From the NCBI RefSeq assembly GCF_001683915.1, contig NZ_LXTT01000026.1:124001-188000 (forward strand): a stretch of 64,000 nt of DNA. Reading direction: 5' to 3'. Each line of letters begins with the position of its first letter. Position 1 is the stretch's first letter. The DNA is from Allomuricauda sp. CP2A (GTDB lineage: Bacteria; Bacteroidota; Bacteroidia; Flavobacteriales; Flavobacteriaceae). This document shows, piece by piece, positions 55,453 through 62,493 of the stretch. Below the pieces are notes generated by a model. The model was not told the DNA's origin, did no database searches, and saw only the letters and a program-made list of their open reading frames with translations. A program made the translations under genes and the position numbers.

Positions 55453-56157
55453 CTATTTTTCCAAAATGTCCGTGCCCAAATAGTTGTCGTCCTTGTTTAG
55501 ATACCATGCCCTTGTTTTGGGCATTTGTATGCCATTGATGCTCTCCAAACCTTCCAAAAGGATATATTCCCCATCATTTTTACTTTCATCATGGTAGAAT
55601 TGGTACACTTCCATGGCATAGGTCTTTGGGTCAAAATAGAAATACCAGACATCACTGCCCACGCTTTTTTCATAAGTGACCTTCAACACTAAATATTCCT
55701 TGCCCTTAAAGGTTTTCTTTTGCACTTTCTCATCCAAAAGGGTGCCAGGGTCCTTTAGTTTCATGGGGAGTCCATAGAGATAGGTATAGTAGTTTTTCAT
55801 GGTTTCCCCACGATCACAAGTGAGCCTATAGGTCTTTCTATCCTCATCACTGATTTCAGCAGAGCCGTTTAGGGTGGTGGTACAGTTTCCTTTGTCAAAG
55901 GCATAGGTATAGGAAACCCCATCTTTTTCTACCAAAAGGTGGAACTGCCGTTCTGGAATATCCAGGGTTATAGTGCTCAATCGGTCACTTGAATTGGGAC
56001 TTTTCATGAGGACCTTAAAGTCACCGTCAAAAGTCTTCCAATTACCGTTTGGGTCATGAAACGCAATGGTTTTGTCCAAAAGCTGTTCGGCCGAGATGTC
56101 TTGGGCCTGCGAAATGGTGCCAAGGCATAGTGCCACGAATAAAATAAAGTAGCGCAT
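55453..56157 (-). CDS. DUF6503 secreted protein (LolA-like fold)
   Basis: 234 residues from the ATG at 56157, with a signal peptide ending ISQAQ. The LolA/LppX-like beta-sheet pattern is seen (WKTFDGDFKVLM, YTYAFDKGNCTTTLNG, VWYFYFDPKTYAMEVYQFYH). This suggests binding of a hydrophobic ligand, but the function is unknown. It lies 19 bp behind the PiT gene and 8 bp before the glycosidase, likely in one transcript. Confidence 0.8.
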   Translation of the reverse strand: MRYFILFVALCLGTISQAQDISAEQLLDKTIAFHDPNGNWKTFDGDFKVLMKSPNSSDRLSTITLDIPERQFHLLVEKDGVSYTYAFDKGNCTTTLNGSAEISDEDRKTYRLTCDRGETMKNYYTYLYGLPMKLKDPGTLLDEKVQKKTFKGKEYLVLKVTYEKSVGSDVWYFYFDPKTYAMEVYQFYHDESKNDGEYILLEGLESINGIQMPKTRAWYLNKDDNYLGTDILEK

Positions 56158-56176
56158 AGAAACAAAAGTAAGCAAT

Positions 56177-58459
56177 CTACTTGTCTTCTGGCTTTTCTAT
56201 ACGGGCGGGTTCCACAGTGCTATCATGCTCGGAATAATAGAGGTCCAATAGCTTTATGGTGGCCTGCACCATGTCTCTGCTTTCGGTGAGCAGGGAAAAG
56301 TACAATGTCGTGTTCTTTGGACTGGTCTCCTCGGTCCGTGTACGGGCCACCTGTTTTTCCACTTTGTCGGAAATCAAATCAAAATATCTATCCTTCTCAC
56401 TTAAGATACTGGCAATATTTTCAAAGGATTTTTTACTAAAGGTTTCGGTAGTCTTGGTAAATAGGCCTTCCAAATGTTGATCTAGATCTTTAAGCTCCTT
56501 AATTTGATTGTACTTCAACTTTTTATGGTTGTTGCGCACGTGCGTATAGCTAACTTTTGAAATATACTCGAGAGACTGTGTGAAATCTTGGAGAACGCCC
56601 AGCAAGGTGATGTAAAAATTACTGGCCCCACCCACACTGGATTCATCCAAGTTTTTGATAAAGTAATACAGGTTGTTTTTAAGGCCATCCACTTCTTTGG
56701 ATAGTTTTTTAATCCCTTTATTGTTCTTTTTCAGGGCTTCAAGATCGTGTTTGGCCAAACCATTGATGGCACCAGTATAAATCTTGTTACTTCTTTTTAC
56801 CACGCTGGCAATGTTGGTGGCACTTTCTTCAATGACTCCCTGTATGGAACTGCTCTCAGCTTTTCTTAAGATATCCTCGACCTTGTTCTCTACTTTTTTA
56901 CGGGAATGGCTCAAATAATTTCTGACCAAAAGTACCCCGGCAAAGAACAAAAGCACCAAAAGTGCAATAAAGCCACCAATATGAAGTAAATAGGCAATGG
57001 TGGCAGCTGCCACAAAAGCAGAAATGGCCGTGAAGAACCAACCCCCGATTACATTGAGCACCCCGGCCACGCGGTATACAGCACTTTCAGAGCCCCATGC
57101 CCTATCTGCCAACGAACTGCCCATGGCCACCATAAAGGTAACATAGGTGGTGGACAAAGGAAGTTTCATGGAGGTTGCCACAGAGATGAGCACACTGGCC
57201 ACCATGAGATTTACAGAAGCCCTTACCATATCAAACGCGGGCATATCCTGCACTTTGCCTTTTGGAACATATTGATTGGGTTTGATGAGCCTTGTAGAAA
57301 CTTTTTCCCTAAAATTTTTGGGTGCCACATTGGAAAGATTGTCAAAAGCCGTCATGGAAAATTTTACAATCTGACGGGACAAAAAGTTAGGTTGAAAACG
57401 TTCTTCCCCTTCCCCTTCACGGGCCAGATTAATCTCGGTTTCGGTGACATAACGTGCCTTGGTGGATAGCCACAGGGTAACGATCATTACCAATCCAGAG
57501 ACCAATAATAGATAGACAGGGGTTTGGACTGCAGCGGCCAATCCGCCCATGGAATATTCAGAAGCTGCGATCCCAGAAGCCTGCCAATCCTGAAAAGATT
57601 GCCATGCGGCAATGGGTACACCAATAAAGTTCACCAAATCGTTACCGGCAAAGGCCATGGCCAAAGCAAAGGTTCCCAAAATAATTATGAGCTTATAAAT
57701 GTTAAGCTTAAAAGTTGAGGTGAGCACCAAAGAAACTATGACCCAAAAAACAAAATTCCCCAACAAGAAAAACTCGGGCTGGGTAGAGGCAAAATCAGTT
57801 AGCCCACCATCAAACAAATTGGCACTTTTTAATCCCTTTACCAAGATAAAATGGATAATTGCCGTTATGGCCAGTCCACCAAAAATAGAGCCGATCCATT
57901 TGGGTTGCTCATTGAACCGGAAGGAAAGCAAAAGTCTTGAAACAAATTGCACTATAGCGCCAACCGTAAATGCAATGACCACAGAGAGCAAAATACCTAA
58001 AATAATTTCGGTGGCTTTGTCTGTGTTGATGTAGCTGCCCAAGGCTTCAAAGCCACCACCTGTGCCAGAGACCTTGATCAATGCCATGGCCACAGCGGCC
58101 CCCAAAAGTTCAAAAACGATGGATACCGTGGTTGAAGTGGGCATACCCAGTGTGTTGAAAAAATCCAACAACAGCACATCCGTGATCATTACGGCCATGA
58201 AAATGATCATGATTTCCGAAAAAACGAATTCAGAAGGGTTAAAAATACCTTTCCGGGCCACTTCCATCATGCCACTTGATGACATTGCACCCAAGGCAAT
58301 ACCAATACTGGCAACCACCATTATCGTCTTAAAGGAAATAGCTTTTGATCCCAATGCTGAATTTAGGAAATTCACAGCATCATTACTGACACCAACGACC
58401 AAATCTGTAATGGCCAAGACTGCCAGGGCAACCATTATTACGAGGTAAATATTATCCAT
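56177..58459 (-). CDS. Inorganic phosphate transporter, PiT family, fused to a PhoU-like C-terminal domain
   Basis: 760 residues, much longer than bacterial PiT (about 400-500). Ten or more membrane helices cover about 1-510, with GVSNDAVNFLNSALGSKA near residue 23 and AGNDLVNFIGVPIA as the inverted repeat; KLPLSTTYVTFMVAMGSSLADRAWG holds the later signature. The C-terminal 240 residues are soluble, helical and charged, as in PhoU (SIQGVIEESATN, YTHVRNNHKKLKYNQI). It imports phosphate with H+ or Na+, and the PhoU part may sense phosphate state. The porin gene lies 73 bp upstream. Confidence 0.9.
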   Translation of the reverse strand: MDNIYLVIMVALAVLAITDLVVGVSNDAVNFLNSALGSKAISFKTIMVVASIGIALGAMSSSGMMEVARKGIFNPSEFVFSEIMIIFMAVMITDVLLLDFFNTLGMPTSTTVSIVFELLGAAVAMALIKVSGTGGGFEALGSYINTDKATEIILGILLSVVIAFTVGAIVQFVSRLLLSFRFNEQPKWIGSIFGGLAITAIIHFILVKGLKSANLFDGGLTDFASTQPEFFLLGNFVFWVIVSLVLTSTFKLNIYKLIIILGTFALAMAFAGNDLVNFIGVPIAAWQSFQDWQASGIAASEYSMGGLAAAVQTPVYLLLVSGLVMIVTLWLSTKARYVTETEINLAREGEGEERFQPNFLSRQIVKFSMTAFDNLSNVAPKNFREKVSTRLIKPNQYVPKGKVQDMPAFDMVRASVNLMVASVLISVATSMKLPLSTTYVTFMVAMGSSLADRAWGSESAVYRVAGVLNVIGGWFFTAISAFVAAATIAYLLHIGGFIALLVLLFFAGVLLVRNYLSHSRKKVENKVEDILRKAESSSIQGVIEESATNIASVVKRSNKIYTGAINGLAKHDLEALKKNNKGIKKLSKEVDGLKNNLYYFIKNLDESSVGGASNFYITLLGVLQDFTQSLEYISKVSYTHVRNNHKKLKYNQIKELKDLDQHLEGLFTKTTETFSKKSFENIASILSEKDRYFDLISDKVEKQVARTRTEETSPKNTTLYFSLLTESRDMVQATIKLLDLYYSEHDSTVEPARIEKPEDK

Positions 58460-58516
58460 AGTTAATACTTCAGAAAAAATTGTTCAAATATCTTGATAAT
58501 GACCAATGCCTAAGTT

Positions 58517-58524
58517 ATGTTAAG
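58517..58524 (-). promoter_or_regulatory. CTTAACAT motif upstream of the PiT gene
   Basis: Minus-strand CTTAACAT, 57 bp before the PiT start. The same octamer occurs at 59784-59791 and 59957-59964 before the porin gene. It resembles Pho-box half-sites of other phyla (TTAACA, CTTAACCT). Candidate phosphate control site only. Confidence 0.35.
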
Positions 58525-58532
58525 GTTATCTT

Positions 58533-59744
58533 TTAAAGGTGCACCTCCATTTGTAAACGCCACATTAACTCATCAACTCCATTGTCTAAAGTTAAGTAAC
58601 TTAAATCGGTTTGCACCTTTAGTTTGTGTCCTACTATATACTTTGAAAGCCCCAAGGTGTATTGTTTTTCACTTTCCTTTCCTGTTATCTCCTCATTTAG
58701 ACCAATATCCGTAAACCGGCCGGAAATTTCCCAATTGTTTTTGAAAAGGTATCCGGTTTGTAGGTTCAGCCCATTACCAACCTGCACCACATCTCCCGTT
58801 TCAGTACCATCCGAATTTAGGGCAATGGGGCTGTCTGAATCACGATTGGCATACTCTCCCATAAGAGAAAAGCCATTGTACTTCAACATAAAGTCCAAAA
58901 AAACAGTGGAGATATCGGTTTGGTAAAACCCAGTATCATTGAACATATATTTGCCCAGATTGCTTCTGGTTTTCACAGCGTCCTTGTTGATATCATAGGT
59001 TGCCCCGAGCATTAGTTTTATGGTTTTTTCCCGTTTTAGATCGGCCGCAATGTAATCACCTTTTGAAGTAAACTTGCCAAAGGGCAGCAGCTCCAGTCGG
59101 GTGGTATATTGGTGTCCGCCAAGATTACCTTCGGTAACGTTTCTGCCTTCTCCTTGGGAAAAAGCAAATTTTTCCCGCACCAACATCTTTTTGCCCAATG
59201 TAAAATGGTGCCTTAACTGAAACCCCATATCCCTATCTATGTTAAACCTACTATTGAGCAAGGAGCGGTCCACTTGCTGTAGATTTGCGGATGAAATAAC
59301 CCTCTCTATATTCCCAGGAAGCTTTGTTTGGCCAAACCAGATCACGAAATTTTGATAAAAGTTCCATTTAACAACCGCATCCAAAATATATCTGGGCGTG
59401 TTTCTGGTGAACTGTGACCCTCCTGAAATATCCCGGTTTGAAAGTCCCAACTCTATTTTATATTGAAGCTTCGGAGAATGGACAAAACCATCGAATTTTA
59501 GCCGTGCCCTACGCACCAAAAAGTTTTGTTCCGGGTTTGCAAACCCTTCATCATCCTTGCTCCAGCTAGAAATGGACAAAATTTGCATTCTTGCCCCTAC
59601 CTTTGCAGACCAAGTGCTGTCCTTGCCCATAAAATTTAATAAACCGTTGCCAAAAGTTGAAGGTTGGAGTTCCTGTGAGTAAGAAAAAGGCGCACATAGA
59701 AAAAGAAAGAAAAACCCATAAAGGGCTAACTTTTTAAAAATCAT
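58533..59744 (-). CDS. Phosphate-selective porin, OprO/OprP family
   Basis: 403 residues from the ATG at 59744, which gives a clear signal peptide (MIFKKLALYGFFFLFLCAP, ending SYSQ). Beta-barrel strands alternate throughout: VRRARLKFDGFVHSPKLQYKIELGLSN, FQLRHHFTLGKKMLV, LMLGATYDINKDA, and a C-terminal amphipathic strand ending in aromatic/hydrophobic residues. Outer-membrane channel of the PF07396 family. Next to the PiT-PhoU gene it would bring phosphate or polyphosphate to the periplasm. Confidence 0.87.
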   Translation of the reverse strand: MIFKKLALYGFFFLFLCAPFSYSQELQPSTFGNGLLNFMGKDSTWSAKVGARMQILSISSWSKDDEGFANPEQNFLVRRARLKFDGFVHSPKLQYKIELGLSNRDISGGSQFTRNTPRYILDAVVKWNFYQNFVIWFGQTKLPGNIERVISSANLQQVDRSLLNSRFNIDRDMGFQLRHHFTLGKKMLVREKFAFSQGEGRNVTEGNLGGHQYTTRLELLPFGKFTSKGDYIAADLKREKTIKLMLGATYDINKDAVKTRSNLGKYMFNDTGFYQTDISTVFLDFMLKYNGFSLMGEYANRDSDSPIALNSDGTETGDVVQVGNGLNLQTGYLFKNNWEISGRFTDIGLNEEITGKESEKQYTLGLSKYIVGHKLKVQTDLSYLTLDNGVDELMWRLQMEVHL

Positions 59745-59828
59745 TACGGTACTAGTTTTTGTCGCTGCAAAGAACAGCACCCAATGTTAAGCTAACGTTT
59801 CTTTTATGTTATTTTAAGGAAGTATTAT

Positions 59829-59862
59829 CGACAAAAAAGGGCTACCTTTTTAAAGGTAGCCC
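59829..59862 (-). terminator. Intrinsic terminator in the porin leader, possible attenuator
   Basis: GGGCTACCTTT and AAAGGTAGCCC form an 11-bp stem (59839-59862). Only the minus strand has the T-run (TTTTTTGTCG), so it stops transcription moving toward the porin gene, 85 bp before its start. Confidence 0.75.
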
Positions 59863-59946
59863 CTAGGATTTCGAAGAATAGTCGACAAAAACTAATATCC
59901 GTAAAGAAATCCTTAATCAAACCCCAAAAGTGGTCGCTGGAGATTT

Positions 59947-59964
59947 CTTAACCGTAATGTTAAG
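59947..59964. promoter_or_regulatory. Inverted repeat CTTAAC-N6-GTTAAG upstream of the porin leader
   Basis: A perfect 6-bp inverted repeat with a 6-bp spacer; its right arm is part of the CTTAACAT motif on the minus strand. Possible binding site for a dimeric regulator of the porin/PiT operon. Confidence 0.35.
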
Positions 59965-60073
59965 TTTAAGTAATCATTAAAACTTCTAATATTGTGGAAC
60001 ATAGCAGCGATACGCTTTCTTTCTTTTGAGTTGATAAAGGTTGAACGTATATTGCGCTTCAAATTGACCGCAC

Positions 60074-61432
60074 ATGGAATGGGAACAGCTACTTTCCTTA
60101 AAACGACAGGGAGACACCCATAAACGACTCCGAAAAGAACAAGAAGAGACCCGTTTGGGTTTTGAGGTGGATTATGACCGTATCATATTTTCCTCAGCCT
60201 TTCGGAGCCTTCAGGACAAGACCCAAGTGGTGCCCATGCCCATAAGTGTCGGTTCCAACAAAGATTTTGTGCATACCCGGCTTACCCACAGCTTGGAGGT
60301 TTCCGTGGTAGGGCGGAGCCTGGGTCGCTCTGCAGGACAACAAATTTTATTTAAATATCCTTATTTGGCGGAAGTGCATGGCTATCATTTCAACGACTTT
60401 GGGGCCATAGTGGCCGCTGCTGCCTTGGCCCATGATATTGGCAACCCCCCTTTTGGGCATAGTGGGGAAAAAGCCATTGGCAATTATTTTAAACAAGGAA
60501 ACGGAAAAGGCTACGAAGCCTCACTTTCTCCAGAGGAATATCAAGATTTGGTGGATTTTGAGGGGAACGCCAACGGATTCAAATTGTTGACCGAGGCTAG
60601 GGAAGGGGTTCCCGGAGGGTTACGGTTGAGCTATGCCACCTTGGGCGCTTTTATGAAGTATCCCAAGGCCTCTTTGCCCAAAAAGCCATCCAAACACATA
60701 GCGGACAAAAAGTTTGGTTTTTTTCAATCCGAAAAGGATTTCTTTAAAGAAGTTGTGGAGGAAATTGGTTTGGCTTCCAATCCCGCCAATCCCGAAACAG
60801 GGTTTTTTAGACACCCCTTGACCTATTTGGTGGAAGCTGCGGATGATATCTGCTATACGATCATAGATTTTGAGGACGGGATTCATTTGGGGCTTATTCC
60901 AGAGGAATATGCTTTGGAGTATCTTATCAATTTGGTGAAGGACAACATCAACACCAAAAAGTACAATGCCATGACCCATTCCAGTGATAGACTGAGCTAT
61001 TTGCGGGCTTTGGCCATCAACACCCTGATCAGGGACGCTGTTGATGTGTTTGTACAGAACGAAACCGAAATTCTTAAGGGCGATTTTGACTCCGCTTTGC
61101 TGGACAAGGGAAAATATCAGGCACAGGTAGAGGATATCATAAAACTGAGCGTTGAAAAAATCTACCAATCCACTGAGGTGGTGGACAAGGAGTTGGCAGG
61201 GTATCGGATAATCTCAGATTTGCTGGACACCTACACTACGGCGCTGATCAATGCCAAAGAAGGCAATGCCAGCAATTATGATCGGTTACTGATCAGAAGC
61301 CTACCTGAAAACTACAGGAACGCGGATAAATCAACGTATAAAATCTTGTTGGACACCAGCTGTTTTGTGGCCAGCTTGTCGGACAGTGCCGCGGTGCACA
61401 TCCATAATAAATTGACAGGCCGAAAAATCTAG
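60074..61432 (+). CDS. dgt: dGTP triphosphohydrolase
   Basis: 452 residues, the length of the Bacteroidota type. The HD-domain metal ligands are visible: HTRLTHSLEVS near residue 67, AALAHDIGNPPFGHSGE near residue 117, and a late Asp in YLVEAADDICYTIIDFEDG. The N-terminal DYDRIIFSSAFRSLQDKTQV block is typical. It removes triphosphate from dGTP and controls the dNTP pool. Its stop overlaps that of the DUF3078 gene by 4 bp. Confidence 0.94.
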   Translation: MEWEQLLSLKRQGDTHKRLRKEQEETRLGFEVDYDRIIFSSAFRSLQDKTQVVPMPISVGSNKDFVHTRLTHSLEVSVVGRSLGRSAGQQILFKYPYLAEVHGYHFNDFGAIVAAAALAHDIGNPPFGHSGEKAIGNYFKQGNGKGYEASLSPEEYQDLVDFEGNANGFKLLTEAREGVPGGLRLSYATLGAFMKYPKASLPKKPSKHIADKKFGFFQSEKDFFKEVVEEIGLASNPANPETGFFRHPLTYLVEAADDICYTIIDFEDGIHLGLIPEEYALEYLINLVKDNINTKKYNAMTHSSDRLSYLRALAINTLIRDAVDVFVQNETEILKGDFDSALLDKGKYQAQVEDIIKLSVEKIYQSTEVVDKELAGYRIISDLLDTYTTALINAKEGNASNYDRLLIRSLPENYRNADKSTYKILLDTSCFVASLSDSAAVHIHNKLTGRKI

Positions 61433-62493
61433 AAACTGAAGAGCAGTCCAACGCCCAACAATTGTTTAAATTGAATTCTTGGTATTCCGGGATCTATGAC
61501 TGTACCGTCATCCGCGACCACCTCGTCAAATTTAATGTCATCATCATAGATAAGATGTGTTCCAATGTTGGCGTTGATATGGTCATTGACCTTTAGATTA
61601 AAGTTCATTTCCCAATCCACATCTATGTTTCCAAAACTTCGAACATAATCTGTATACAGGCTTAATCTGTGATTCATTAATACATTCCTGACAATTTCTT
61701 TTTCCCATGTGTTGGTAATGAGAAAACCAAGTTCCAAGAACAGCTGTTCACCTTCTTCCACACCAAATGCACCCTGATTTGAAAGGACTTCATCCAAAAC
61801 AAAGGTAGATTTCATGGTGGCGGGCGAAATATATAGGTTGAACTTTTCTTTTGTAGGAATATAGGAGGTACCCATACCCAGAAAAAGGTACCCGGGAGAC
61901 ATGAACCTGGAAATGGGATTGTCCCTATCCGGGTATTTAAAACCATTTGAAAATTGCGTGTTGAAATTTGTCTTTACGGAATAATACCAATTGGTGAGGG
62001 TATCTTTTCTAAAACTTATGGTGGATGACAGCCTAATTTGGTCGTCTGTTTTTCTGAGCTTCCTCCCTTCCTGCGCATTCAACCCATACCTAAAGATGGC
62101 TTCATTGTTCCAGTTCAAGTATCTGAATTTGTAGTTCCTGCCAAACCGCATACTGGCCAAGGCCGAAACTGAGTTGTCCCCACCTGCGTTCCAATTTACG
62201 AAGGAAACCTCGTTGATGTTCATTCCAAACTCATTGATTTTCTCCCAAAATGAGGTTGGCTCAAAACGGCTGTACCACTTGCGAACTGGTTTTATGCGAT
62301 TTAAAACAGCCCTGGGGTCGGTGAGCTTTGCCCCCCTTGTCACATATTTTAGTTTGACATCTTTAATGCGTATTACCTTGAAAGTATAATCTGTACTGTC
62401 GGATTTAAGCTCAAAAACCTTATATGGGGCAACTTGCGCTTTGGCCGACAGGAAAACAGTAAGGAACAGAATTATAAAAAAGTTTAATCGCAT
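61429..62493 (-). CDS. DUF3078 domain outer-membrane protein
   Basis: 354 residues with a signal peptide (MRLNFFIILFLTVFLSAKAQ). The family blocks are FEPTSFWEKINEFGMNINEVSFVNWNAGGDNSVS-type sequence near residue 78, then alternating beta strands that suggest a barrel, ending in QFKQLLGVGLLFSF with a C-terminal Phe. Function unknown. Its start lies within the end of dxs (10-bp overlap), an arrangement suggesting co-transcription. Confidence 0.87.
   Translation of the reverse strand: MRLNFFIILFLTVFLSAKAQVAPYKVFELKSDSTDYTFKVIRIKDVKLKYVTRGAKLTDPRAVLNRIKPVRKWYSRFEPTSFWEKINEFGMNINEVSFVNWNAGGDNSVSALASMRFGRNYKFRYLNWNNEAIFRYGLNAQEGRKLRKTDDQIRLSSTISFRKDTLTNWYYSVKTNFNTQFSNGFKYPDRDNPISRFMSPGYLFLGMGTSYIPTKEKFNLYISPATMKSTFVLDEVLSNQGAFGVEEGEQLFLELGFLITNTWEKEIVRNVLMNHRLSLYTDYVRSFGNIDVDWEMNFNLKVNDHINANIGTHLIYDDDIKFDEVVADDGTVIDPGIPRIQFKQLLGVGLLFSF

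Larger units (their letters stand above)
59745..60073. other. Intergenic region between the porin and dgt, with a structured leader
   Basis: This 329-bp gap holds, read on the minus strand toward the porin: an inverted repeat (59947-59964), a TAGTTTTTGTCG element (59894-59883), an intrinsic terminator (59862-59829), a CTTAACAT motif (59791-59784), and the complement CGACAAAAACTA just before the start (59764-59753). The right end carries the dgt promoter region, where no exact -7 box was found. Confidence 0.55.

Noticed and set aside
59829-59862. Terminator as the end of dgt or another plus-strand gene
   Set aside because: The T-run is only on the minus strand, and no plus-strand gene ends nearby.
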